In this document: positions 1-7,865 of the stretch, piece after piece
How the letters are laid out: each line of letters opens with the position of its first letter
Numbering within the stretch: position 1 is the stretch's first letter
From: Bacteroidales bacterium
GTDB lineage: Bacteria; Bacteroidota; Bacteroidia; Bacteroidales; UBA932
NCBI GenBank assembly: GCA_017519185.1
Contig: JAFWSX010000015.1
Coordinates: 1-45,474, forward strand
Length of the DNA stretch: 45,474 bases
Reading direction: 5' to 3'
Notes under the pieces: generated by a model
What the model saw: the letters and a program-made list of their open reading frames with translations, nothing else
Databases searched by the model: none
Told to the model about the DNA's origin: nothing
Position numbers and translations under genes: made by a program

Positions 1-1034
1 AGGAGCTGCCGATGACTGTCGGAGAATACTTCACATTGGGGGCTACAGTAAAGCCCGACGATGCCACGGATCCCACTGTCACCTGGAGCAGCTCCGACGA
101 AAGTGTTGCCACAGTCACGGAAATCGGTACAGTACACGCCGTAGGAGCCGGACAGGCAACGATCATCGCCAAGGCCGGCGACAAGGAAGCAACCTGCACC
201 GTGACTGTCAGTGAGATAGTCATACCTGTAACTGAAATAACCATCAATGTGAAGGAGCTGCCGATGACTGTCGGCGAGTACTTCACATTGGGTGCTACAG
301 TCAAGCCGGACGATGCCACGGATCCCACTGTCATCTGGAGCAGCTCCGACGAGAGCGTTGCCACAGTCACTGAGATTGGTACAGTACACGCCGTAGCTGC
401 CGGAAAAGCGACGATTACCGCCAAGGCCGGCGACAAGGAAGCAACCTGCAAGGTTACTGTCACCGAACCTGTCATCGAAGTGGAGTCAATAGAACTTGAC
501 GCGAGTGAAGTGACTCTGGAAACCGGCAACAGCATGACCCTGACCGCCACCGTCAATCCTGACGACGCCACCGACCCGACAGTCACCTGGAGCAGCTCCG
601 ACGAAAACGTTGCTGCCGTTGACGCCAACGGCAAAGTCACCGCAGTCGGAGCAGGCGAAGCAACCATCACCGCCACGGCCGGCGACAAGGAAGCCACCTG
701 CAAGGTCACAGTGGAAGAGTACATATTCAAGCTATCCCCCTCTACGGTGGCCATTGCCGAAAAGGGAGGTGAAATCAGCATAGAGGTTCAGAGCACCCTG
801 CCTTTCGAACTCAGTTCTATGCCTCAGTGGATAAGTTTGAAAGAAAAGGACGGCAATGTGTTCCGTTTCTCTGTCGCGCCCAATAAAGAAACCGTGCAGA
901 GAAGCGGTGATGTCACGTTCACCGACGAAAGGGAGAACTGCATCTCCTGTACTGTCACGCAGGAAAAGCACGAACCCGAGCATACCGAGGGTGGCAACGA
1001 AGACGTAGAAGATGGTGAAGATATAAACTGGTAA
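1..1034 (+). CDS. Ig-like (Big_2) repeat surface protein with C-terminal BACON-like domain, 5' partial
   Basis: The reading frame is open to the left edge: codons before the first ATG at 12 continue the same repeat (E-L-P before M), so the true start lies outside the window. Three bacterial Ig-like type 2 units are seen, each with a P-D-D-A-T-D-P-T-V core, W-S-S-S-D-E and a closing A-T-C-x-V-T-V strand. The first two are nearly identical at DNA level with an 84-residue period; the third has diverged. Residues about 240-320 (counted from 12) look like a BACON domain (L-S-P-S-T-V start, W-I-S core), and the end is acidic (E/D-rich) and low complexity. Such proteins usually sit on the surface and bind glycans or other proteins; that role is inferred. 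It lies 5 bp before the next lipoprotein gene and is probably cotranscribed with it. Confidence 0.85.
   Translation, partial: ELPMTVGEYFTLGATVKPDDATDPTVTWSSSDESVATVTEIGTVHAVGAGQATIIAKAGDKEATCTVTVSEIVIPVTEITINVKELPMTVGEYFTLGATVKPDDATDPTVIWSSSDESVATVTEIGTVHAVAAGKATITAKAGDKEATCKVTVTEPVIEVESIELDASEVTLETGNSMTLTATVNPDDATDPTVTWSSSDENVAAVDANGKVTAVGAGEATITATAGDKEATCKVTVEEYIFKLSPSTVAIAEKGGEISIEVQSTLPFELSSMPQWISLKEKDGNVFRFSVAPNKETVQRSGDVTFTDERENCISCTVTQEKHEPEHTEGGNEDVEDGEDINW
3..506 (+). repeat. Two 252-bp tandem DNA repeats encoding Ig-like units
   Basis: The stretch starting at 3 recurs at 255, giving a 252-bp (84-codon) period. The two copies are near-identical at nucleotide level, including at third codon positions, while a third copy (about 480-720) shares protein pattern but not close DNA identity. 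This implies recent duplication or gene conversion of the first two units. More copies may lie left of the window. Confidence 0.85.
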
Positions 1035-1039
1035 GCCCT

Positions 1040-4000
1040 ATGAAAAAGAATATATACCTTGTTTTAGGCGTTCTCGCCTTCGTTCTGGCCGGATGCCAGA
1101 CTATCGATCAATTATCTCCATACAGAGGGCTTATCGCAGTCATAGAAGGGGCTCAGGATACAAAGACAAGCATCTTCCCTTCCAACCTCTCAAGTTCCGA
1201 CGTCCTGTGGTCCGACGGTGACGAGATCGGCGTCTTCATAGACGATTCATTGGAGCCCGCCACCTTCACCCTTGCTACTGGAGCCGGATCCAAGGTTGCC
1301 ACTTTCACTGGTGAAGGCAACGGCGACAGCTACATTGCGTTCTATCCTCAGTCAATGCTCGATTCCCGCTGGAACAATACTATCAACTTTGACCTTCCGG
1401 CCGAACAGGAGTATGTTCTCGGGACCTTTGCGGACAATGCATTCCCTATGATTGCCGCAAGCAATTCTTCACAGCTGCAGTTCAAGAATCTCTGCTCAGT
1501 CGTCCGCATATCTATGGTCGGCTCTCAGACCATCAGCAAGATTGTCTTCACCGCCAACGATCCTTCCGTAAAGGTCAGCGGCCCGGCGAGCGTGGATGTC
1601 TCTGCCTCCGGCGAGCCTAAGCTCGTGATGGACAGCGATGCCTCCAACAGCGTGACGCTCAACACCGGCAATGTCCAGCTCAGCGAGACCAGCCCCACCG
1701 AATTCTACTTCGTACTCCCGCCCCAAACCTATAAGGGCGGCTTCACCGTAAGTATTTACTCAGGCGACGTATGTATGGAGAAGAAATACGAATCAGATTT
1801 CACGATGGTACGCTCAAGGCTCCACAAAGCCGATCTCTTTGGTTTCGAAGAGCCTGAAGTGATAGAAGGAATAGAGAAATACCTGACTTTCACTTCTGAA
1901 GGCACTTCAACCATAACCCTGGTCAATGAATATGGAGACACTCCCGTGCTATATTACTCATTTGACGGAGAGAACTGGGCCGAGTGGGATTATTCGGAAC
2001 TCAGCTTCTCAACCCTCTACCTCAGTGGAGACAACCCCGGTGGATTCAACACAAATGAATCTCTCAACAGGTTTTCTACAGGAGGGAGCAAATTCAGTGT
2101 ATCTGGTGATATAATGTCCTTGATAGACAATGTGAACGATGTGACTGAGATTCCTTCCCGCAACTGCTTCGCTCAATTGTTCCTGGATTGCTCGAACCTC
2201 ACTGAAGCCCCTGAACTTCCTGCTACTGAACTGAAATCTGGCTGCTATATGTCAATGTTCTCAGGTTGTTCAAGCCTTGTCTCCGCTCCTGTACTTCCTG
2301 CCACTTCCTTGGGTGATGCTTGCTACAATGCAATGTTCCAATGGTGCACAAGCCTCACTGAAGCCCCTGAACTTCCTGCGACCGAAGTCCCGTGGAATGC
2401 TTATGGCTTTATGTTCGAAGGCTGTTCAAGCCTCAGGACCGCACCTGAGCTGCCTGCTACAGACATAGAAAGCTTAGCTTACGAAGTAATGTTCAGGGAT
2501 TGCTCAAGTTTAACGGCTGCGCCTGCCCTTCCTGCGATGACAATTCCTTCTATGGCATACTCGTCAATGTTCGAAGGATGCACCAGCCTGACAGAAGCCC
2601 CGGCGCTTCCGGCAACGACTTTAGGCTCGCAGTGCTACGGCAATATGTTCAAAGGTTGCACAAGTTTGAGGACTGCGCCCGAACTCCCTGCAACAGATAT
2701 CTCATCGTACAGCTACTATGCTATGTTCAGCGGTTGCACCAGCCTGACTGAAGCTCCTGAACTGCCGGCGACTATATTGGCGAAGGGTTGCTACAACTGG
2801 ATGTTCTACAACTGCACCAGCCTGGACGAAGCCCCTGCGCTTCCAGCCACCAAACTGGCTGAAGGTTGCTATATGTGCATGTTCCAGGGTTGTTCAAGTA
2901 TGACAACAGCCCCGGCGCTTCCGGCAACTGATCTGGAGAAGCAATGCTATCAGCAGATGTTCTATGGCTGCACCAGCCTGACCGAAGCCCCGGCGCTTCC
3001 AGCCACCGATTTGGCAGAACGCTGCTATGCTCATATGTTCAACGGCTGCACCAGTCTGACCGAAGCTCCCAAACTTCCCGCAACCGTGATGGTTCCAAAC
3101 TGCTACGGCAGTATGTTCGATGGGTGTACAAGCCTGTCTAAAGCGCCTGAACTCCCGGCAACGACTCTGGCGAACTATTGCTATATGGATATGTTCGGTA
3201 ACTGCACAAGTCTTACCGAGGCCCCGGAACTTCCTGCCACCGAACTGGCAGAAGGTTGCTATTATACGATGTTCTGGAATTGCTCTAACCTCACTACTGC
3301 TCCTGACCTGCCTGCCGAAGAACTGGAACCCTACTGCTATCGCTGGATGTTCGAGGACTGCACAAACCTTAACTATGTGAAGTGCCTTGCCACCGATATA
3401 AGCGCAGAAAACTGTACTGAGGATTGGCTGAACGGCGTTGCATCTTCCGGCACCTTCGTGAAAGCCGCTGGAATGAAAGACTGGACTACCGGCACCAGCG
3501 GCATTCCGGCAGGATGGCAAGTACAAAACGAAGGCGCTATGCCTGAACCCACTCTCGAAGCCATAGATCTGGGACTATCAGTAAAATGGGCCAACTTCAA
3601 TGTAGGGGCAGCAAGTCCTGAAGATTTTGGAGATTACTTTGCCTGGGGTGAAACTTCAACTAAGGCTTCCTACGGTTCATGGTCAAACTACTCCTATGGC
3701 AATGGTTCTAATGACCTTACAAAATACTGCGAATCCGACGGCAAAACTGTTTTGGAAGCGAGTGATGATGCTGCTACTGCAGAATTAGGAAGCTCTTGGC
3801 GTATGCCAACCCACGACGAACTGCAAGAGTTGGTGGATGAATGCACTTGGACTTGGCAATCGAGCGGCGTGCCCGGTTATACGGTAACAGGGCCTAACGG
3901 CAATTCCATTTTTCTGCCAGCGGCTGCACACTCAGCAGGAACTGATGGATTTGGGAATACTGTATTTGGCTTCTATTGGGCCTCAGACATCAACGATGCT

Positions 4001-4117
4001 GAAGGAGGAAAATACAGGCCCTATTATCTCCATTTCACTTCCGATGAATCCAGCATCACTGTCTACAATAATGGATTTCGTCCACAGGGCTCACCTGTAA
4101 GAGCTGTCTGTGACTGA
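1040..4117 (+). CDS. Surface lipoprotein: fimbrillin-like N-terminus, 26-residue leucine-rich repeats, FISUMP-type C-terminus
   Basis: The 1025-aa product starts with a lipoprotein signal peptide (lipobox L-A-G-C, Cys19). Residues about 30-280 resemble the fimbrillin/Mfa families of Bacteroidales (T-K-T-S then V-L-W-S-D-G-D-E-I-G-V-F). Residues 384-799 hold sixteen tandem 26-residue units of the BspA/DUF285-like pattern C-[ST]-[SN]-L-x-x-A-P-x-L-P-A-T, ending near C-Y-x-x-M-F; the last is degenerate. From about residue 833 to the end lies a FISUMP-like domain (D-L-G-L-S-V-K-W-A-N, F-A-W-G-E-T, S-W-R-M-P-T). A lipid-anchored, cell-surface adhesin or ligand-binding role is inferred. It follows the Ig-like gene by 5 bp and is closed by the terminator at 4141. 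Confidence 0.88.
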   Translation: MKKNIYLVLGVLAFVLAGCQTIDQLSPYRGLIAVIEGAQDTKTSIFPSNLSSSDVLWSDGDEIGVFIDDSLEPATFTLATGAGSKVATFTGEGNGDSYIAFYPQSMLDSRWNNTINFDLPAEQEYVLGTFADNAFPMIAASNSSQLQFKNLCSVVRISMVGSQTISKIVFTANDPSVKVSGPASVDVSASGEPKLVMDSDASNSVTLNTGNVQLSETSPTEFYFVLPPQTYKGGFTVSIYSGDVCMEKKYESDFTMVRSRLHKADLFGFEEPEVIEGIEKYLTFTSEGTSTITLVNEYGDTPVLYYSFDGENWAEWDYSELSFSTLYLSGDNPGGFNTNESLNRFSTGGSKFSVSGDIMSLIDNVNDVTEIPSRNCFAQLFLDCSNLTEAPELPATELKSGCYMSMFSGCSSLVSAPVLPATSLGDACYNAMFQWCTSLTEAPELPATEVPWNAYGFMFEGCSSLRTAPELPATDIESLAYEVMFRDCSSLTAAPALPAMTIPSMAYSSMFEGCTSLTEAPALPATTLGSQCYGNMFKGCTSLRTAPELPATDISSYSYYAMFSGCTSLTEAPELPATILAKGCYNWMFYNCTSLDEAPALPATKLAEGCYMCMFQGCSSMTTAPALPATDLEKQCYQQMFYGCTSLTEAPALPATDLAERCYAHMFNGCTSLTEAPKLPATVMVPNCYGSMFDGCTSLSKAPELPATTLANYCYMDMFGNCTSLTEAPELPATELAEGCYYTMFWNCSNLTTAPDLPAEELEPYCYRWMFEDCTNLNYVKCLATDISAENCTEDWLNGVASSGTFVKAAGMKDWTTGTSGIPAGWQVQNEGAMPEPTLEAIDLGLSVKWANFNVGAASPEDFGDYFAWGETSTKASYGSWSNYSYGNGSNDLTKYCESDGKTVLEASDDAATAELGSSWRMPTHDELQELVDECTWTWQSSGVPGYTVTGPNGNSIFLPAAAHSAGTDGFGNTVFGFYWASDINDAEGGKYRPYYLHFTSDESSITVYNNGFRPQGSPVRAVCD
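2189..3436 (+). repeat. Sixteen tandem 78-bp repeats encoding leucine-rich units
   Basis: Units begin at a TGC codon every 78 bp from 2189; the fifteenth ends at 3358 and a degenerate sixteenth ends at about 3436. Every unit is exactly 26 codons with no indels. Conserved codons encode A-P-x-L-P-A-T and M-F; variable positions follow T/D and C-Y. Confidence 0.9.
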
Positions 4118-4140
4118 TTTTTCCGATTGACATATCGACA

Positions 4141-4170
4141 GAAGGTGGCCTCTCCGGTCACCTTCTTTTT
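4141..4170 (+). terminator. Intrinsic terminator after the surface-lipoprotein gene
   Basis: GAAGGTGGCC (4141-4150) pairs with GGTCACCTTC (4156-4165) across a TCTCC loop, a 10-bp stem with one G-U pair, followed by TTTTT (4166-4170). It lies 24 bp after the stop at 4117 and its U-tract touches the 3' end of the convergent CPBP gene. Confidence 0.85.
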
Positions 4171-4984
4171 ATGTCCTTCTGCAGACTATCACTATGAACC
4201 ACACCGAGAGTGCGAGGCCGATTGCGACGGTGATGACGGAGGCTTCGGCACCGAAGGCGCCGCCGGTGAGGATGTCCGGGCCGCTCACCGCAGGATGGAT
4301 CAGAGAGTCGCCGGCATCTGCCCCTGAGACTTCGAAACCGTATATGTTGCCCTGGGTGAAGTTCCAGGCCCAGTGGATGCCTATCGGAAGCCACAGTGTT
4401 CCGGAGTACTTATAGGCTGCACCAAGCAGCAGGCCTGCTTCAACTGCGATGGCGAACGAAGACCAGAGCGTAGCTCCCGGCTGCGGCAGGTGCATCAGGC
4501 CGAACAGCAGGGCCGAAACAGTCAGCGCTACTGCAAAGCCCCATTTCTCGTCTATCCAGCGGAAGAGCACGCCCCTGAAGATGATCTCCTCTCCTACTGC
4601 CACAAGCAGGAACATCAGGAATGCTCCGACCAGCTCCACCGGCCTGTCCATCCCAACCCCTTCGAACCTGTAGATTCCGAAAACGGTCATCACAAGCACG
4701 ACGGCCACGAAGAAACAGAAGCCGATGGCAAGTCCCTTGAGTGTATCACCTGCCAGCCGCTGAAACGGGATGTCACGGGCAGGATGCTTCTCGAACCATT
4801 TCACGAACAGCGCATAGAGGGCAACCATAGCCGCAGAGGCGATCACGGCCAAAGGCATCCTGAGCCATTCGGAACTCACAAGCTCCTGCGAAGCCTGCGC
4901 CAACGCATACATCAGGAAGGCGAGGACGAAGCTCGCAAGCAGCAGCAACGCCCACTGCCATATCTTCATAGTTTTAATAGACAT
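4169..4984 (-). CDS. CPBP family intramembrane metalloprotease
   Basis: The 271-aa protein is strongly hydrophobic with about seven to eight predicted membrane segments. It carries the CPBP (Abi, Rce1-like) motifs: E-E-x-x-x-R at residues 132-137 inside G-E-E-I-I-F-R-G, a second-motif histidine at 165 (G-L-M-H) and H-x-x-x-N at 204-208 (H-W-A-W-N). These are the residues that bind metal and catalyse cleavage in this family. Substrate is unknown; relatives process prenylated proteins, protect against bacteriocins or act in maturation. A second in-frame ATG five codons in is an alternative start. It is monocistronic, convergent with the upstream surface gene, and about 105 bp downstream of gnd's end. 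Confidence 0.9.
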   Translation of the reverse strand: MSIKTMKIWQWALLLLASFVLAFLMYALAQASQELVSSEWLRMPLAVIASAAMVALYALFVKWFEKHPARDIPFQRLAGDTLKGLAIGFCFFVAVVLVMTVFGIYRFEGVGMDRPVELVGAFLMFLLVAVGEEIIFRGVLFRWIDEKWGFAVALTVSALLFGLMHLPQPGATLWSSFAIAVEAGLLLGAAYKYSGTLWLPIGIHWAWNFTQGNIYGFEVSGADAGDSLIHPAVSGPDILTGGAFGAEASVITVAIGLALSVWFIVIVCRRT

Positions 4985-5018
4985 ACCGGTTCATTTGACA
5001 ATTACTGGACAAATATAG

Positions 5019-5054
5019 AAAAAAGAAGGACGGCTGACAGCAGCCATCCTTCTT
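5019..5054 (-). terminator. Intrinsic terminator of the kinase-racemase-gnd operon
   Basis: On the minus strand a stem of about 14 bp (arms 5041-5054 and 5023-5036, one G-U pair) with a 4-nt loop is followed by a run of six T (5019-5024). It begins 36 bp after the gnd stop. Confidence 0.88.
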
Positions 5055-5089
5055 CATTACCCGGAATGAGCCGGGTCTCAATGCAGACA

Positions 5090-6541
5090 CTACGCGGTGT
5101 AGGTACCAGAGATGGTGTCTCCGCCGTGGCCAGTCCAGTTGGTGTGGAAGAATTCTCCGCGCGGACGGTCGGTGCGCTCGTAGGTGTGTGCGCCGAAGTA
5201 GTCACGCTGAGCCTGGAGCAGGTTGGCAGGAACGCGGTCGCGACGATATCCGTCATAGTAGGTAAGAGCTGCGGTAAGAGCCGGAACCGGGATACCGTTG
5301 GTGAGAGCTGTAGCCAGCACGTTGCGCCAGCCTTCCTGAGCCTCCTCGAGTTTCTTGCAGAAGAACGGGTCGACCATAAGGTTCTCGAGAGCGGGATTGT
5401 TGGTGAACGCATCCTTGATCTTGCCGAGGAAGACAGAGCGGATGATGCAACCGCCACGCCACATCAGGGCGATTCCGCCGTAGTTGAGATCCCAGCCATA
5501 CTCCTTGGCAGCGGCGCGCATCAGAGTGTAACCCTGTGCGTAAGAGATGATCTTGGCTGCGAAGAGAGCTTTCTGGAGGTCTGCCAGGAATGCTTTCTTG
5601 TCACCCTTGAATGCGGGTTTCGGACCTGCAAGAACCTTGGATGCCTTAACCCTCTCGTCCTTCTGGGCTGATAGGCAGCGTGCGAACACGGCCTCAGAGA
5701 TCAGAGTCAACGGAACACCCTGGTCGAGAGCTGAGATGGCAGTCCATTTGCCGGTACCCTTCTGACCTGCGGTGTCGAGGATGAAGTCGACAACTGCTTC
5801 GCCTTCCGGAGTCTTGTATGCGAGAATGTCGCGGGTGATCTCGATAAGATAGCTGTCGAGGTCGCCTTTGTTCCACTCGGTGAACACTTCGCTCATTTCC
5901 TCGTTGCTCATCCCGAGCAGATCCTTCATAATCTGATAGCACTCGCAGATGAGCTGCATGTCGCCGTACTCAATACCGTTGTGGACCATCTTTACGAAGT
6001 GACCTGCACCGTTCTCGCCTACCCAGTCGCAGCAAGGGCCGTCAGCCACCTGTGCGCAGATCTTCTGGAAGATGGGGGCTACGATGGGCCAGGCAGCCTT
6101 CGAACCGCCGGGCATAAGTGACGGACCCTTGAGGGCACCCTCTTCTCCGCCTGAAACGCCGGTACCGATGTAGAGAAGGCCTTTGCTCTCTACGTATGCG
6201 GTACGACGGTTGGTGTCGGGATAGTGGGTGTTACCGCCGTCGATGATGATGTCACCGGGCTCCAGCAGCGGGATGAGCTTCTCGATGAAGTCGTCCACAG
6301 CCTGGCCGGCCTTCACCATCAGCATCACCTTGCGGGGACGCTCGAGTGAAGCCACGAGGTCTTCGAGTGACATTGCGCCGTAGATGTTCTTACCCTTGGC
6401 GCGGGCATTCATGAAATTTTCAACTTTAGATACGGTACGGTTGAAGACGCTTACGCGGAAACCCTTGCTCTCCATATTGAGCACCAGGTTCTCACCCATC
6501 ACCGCCAGGCCGATAAGGCCAATGTCTGATTTTTTCTCCAT
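5090..6541 (-). CDS. gnd: 6-phosphogluconate dehydrogenase, decarboxylating
   Basis: This enzyme oxidises 6-phosphogluconate to ribulose 5-phosphate and CO2 in the cytosolic pentose phosphate pathway. At 483 aa it has the usual length. Visible marks are the N-terminal Rossmann G-L-A-V-M-G-E-N, N-R-T after the second strand (the pattern that favours NADP), the substrate site G-x-G-A-G-H-F-V-K-M-V-H-N-G-I-E-Y, and the C-terminal helical dimer domain ending in a G-T-Y motif. It is last in a three-gene minus-strand unit, 31 bp after the LarA-type gene, and is followed by a strong terminator. The context suggests it consumes 6-phosphogluconate made from an imported or epimerised aldonate rather than only from glucose. 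Confidence 0.97.
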   Translation of the reverse strand: MEKKSDIGLIGLAVMGENLVLNMESKGFRVSVFNRTVSKVENFMNARAKGKNIYGAMSLEDLVASLERPRKVMLMVKAGQAVDDFIEKLIPLLEPGDIIIDGGNTHYPDTNRRTAYVESKGLLYIGTGVSGGEEGALKGPSLMPGGSKAAWPIVAPIFQKICAQVADGPCCDWVGENGAGHFVKMVHNGIEYGDMQLICECYQIMKDLLGMSNEEMSEVFTEWNKGDLDSYLIEITRDILAYKTPEGEAVVDFILDTAGQKGTGKWTAISALDQGVPLTLISEAVFARCLSAQKDERVKASKVLAGPKPAFKGDKKAFLADLQKALFAAKIISYAQGYTLMRAAAKEYGWDLNYGGIALMWRGGCIIRSVFLGKIKDAFTNNPALENLMVDPFFCKKLEEAQEGWRNVLATALTNGIPVPALTAALTYYDGYRRDRVPANLLQAQRDYFGAHTYERTDRPRGEFFHTNWTGHGGDTISGTYTA

Positions 6542-6572
6542 TAGTATTTGATATTTTTATTTTTGAAATTGG

Positions 6573-7853
6573 TTAGTCCTTGAATCTGTCGGGGTGCGCC
6601 CAGAGTCCCAGCGCCGGGTTAGAAATGTAGTATATCTCCTCACCGTCCGGCATAGTGTTCCAGCCATCCTTGAGGGTTTCGAGAGGATAGCGGGCCACCA
6701 TATCGTTGTAATGGCAGTAGCGGAAGCCGACACCTTCTATCTCCTCGCGGGTCATACCGTCGCCGGGGCAGTAGGTGATGTTGAAGCGTCCCTCTGACGA
6801 ACCGTGGATGAGGTGTGCCGAGGCTCCAAGGTTGTCCTGGAGATCCTGGTTGGCATCGGTGCATTCCAGGGTGTGCGGAGTACCTTTGTATCCGTATTTG
6901 CGGATGAGGCCGTCGATGGTCTTGTCCTCGCCGAACTCCTTGAGTGCGGGAGCCAGGATGATCAGGTCGGCACCGTCGGCAAGAGCCATACGGGTACGGT
7001 ATACAGCCTTGTTGCCCAGCCATGTGCTCTTGAACTCCTCGGGATCGAGGTAGACGATGCACTTCTTGATGGGCTTGTCGAGCATAATGAAGTTGGTCTC
7101 CATCGACAGCTCGCAGGCTTTGCGGAAGCACTCTGCATCGTCGCCGATGAAGAGGCCCTTGAGCTCCATCTTGCCGGTCTCGTTGTTCTTGGCGAGAACG
7201 GTCTGGATGTAGACTATCGGGAGCTGGGGAATGAAATGCTGCCTTGCATACTCGAATACGGCACGCACGGGACCGCCGGGACGGCCCATAAGGCGTTCCA
7301 TACCGTATGAAGAACCGATGAAGTGGCTCTTGTTGATGCCTTCGCTGCCGCCCACACCGACGAACAGGTTCTTGGTGTAGTTGGCCATTCCGACAACCTC
7401 GTGAGGCACGACCTGTCCGATTGAAAGGATAAGGTCGATGTCATCCTCGAGCAGAAGCTTGTTGACCTGTGCGGGCCAGTCGTAGTGAAGCTTGCCTTCA
7501 GACACTTCCTCTACGTATGAAGCAGGCACGCGGCCTACGGTCACAACGTCGCTGCGCCAGTCGTGCACGCGGAACAGCTCGCGGGGAGTGTGGCCGAACA
7601 TAGTCTTGATCTGCTCCTCTGTCATTGCGGTGTGGGTGCCAAGGGCAGGCATCACGTCGGTAAGCTTGTCCTGGTAGTAGTCATAGACCATCTCCGTGAT
7701 GGGGCCAGCGTAAGAATTGAACCTGGTGAAATCAGGCGGCAGGGCGACTACCCTGTTCTTCGGTCCCATAGCGTCGAACACCTGCTTGAGAGCAGCGCGC
7801 ACTTCATCGGGGGTTATACAATCGTTCTTTGAACCTCTTGCGTAGTAAAGCAT
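6573..7853 (-). CDS. LarA-superfamily nickel-dependent hydroxyacid racemase/epimerase (candidate D-gluconate 2-epimerase)
   Basis: The 426-aa protein belongs to the lactate racemase (LarA/DUF2088) superfamily. It shows D-x-T-R at 41-44, G-x-H at 72-74, P-H-E at 150-152, K161 and H177. The spacings His151-Lys161 (10) and Lys161-His177 (16) equal those of His174, Lys184 and His200 in LarA, the residues that hold the nickel-pincer cofactor. That fit makes an active, cofactor-bearing enzyme likely. A gluconate 2-epimerase (GntE) is, to my knowledge, one described activity of LarA homologues; its position between a PfkB sugar kinase (12 bp upstream) and gnd (31 bp downstream) makes a C6 aldonate the best substrate guess. 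The cofactor genes larB, larC and larE are not in the window. Exact substrate is inference. Confidence 0.82.
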   Translation of the reverse strand: MLYYARGSKNDCITPDEVRAALKQVFDAMGPKNRVVALPPDFTRFNSYAGPITEMVYDYYQDKLTDVMPALGTHTAMTEEQIKTMFGHTPRELFRVHDWRSDVVTVGRVPASYVEEVSEGKLHYDWPAQVNKLLLEDDIDLILSIGQVVPHEVVGMANYTKNLFVGVGGSEGINKSHFIGSSYGMERLMGRPGGPVRAVFEYARQHFIPQLPIVYIQTVLAKNNETGKMELKGLFIGDDAECFRKACELSMETNFIMLDKPIKKCIVYLDPEEFKSTWLGNKAVYRTRMALADGADLIILAPALKEFGEDKTIDGLIRKYGYKGTPHTLECTDANQDLQDNLGASAHLIHGSSEGRFNITYCPGDGMTREEIEGVGFRYCHYNDMVARYPLETLKDGWNTMPDGEEIYYISNPALGLWAHPDRFKD

Positions 7854-7865
7854 AGTGCAGGTGGA

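Noticed and set aside
2189-3436. Evenly spaced repeats as a CRISPR array
   Set aside because: Units are directly adjacent, coding and imperfect, with no unique spacers; they form protein repeats.
4373-5671. 432-aa plus-strand open frame
   Set aside because: It runs antisense through the CPBP protease and the 3' part of gnd, with no family features. It is a shadow of GC-rich coding on the other strand.
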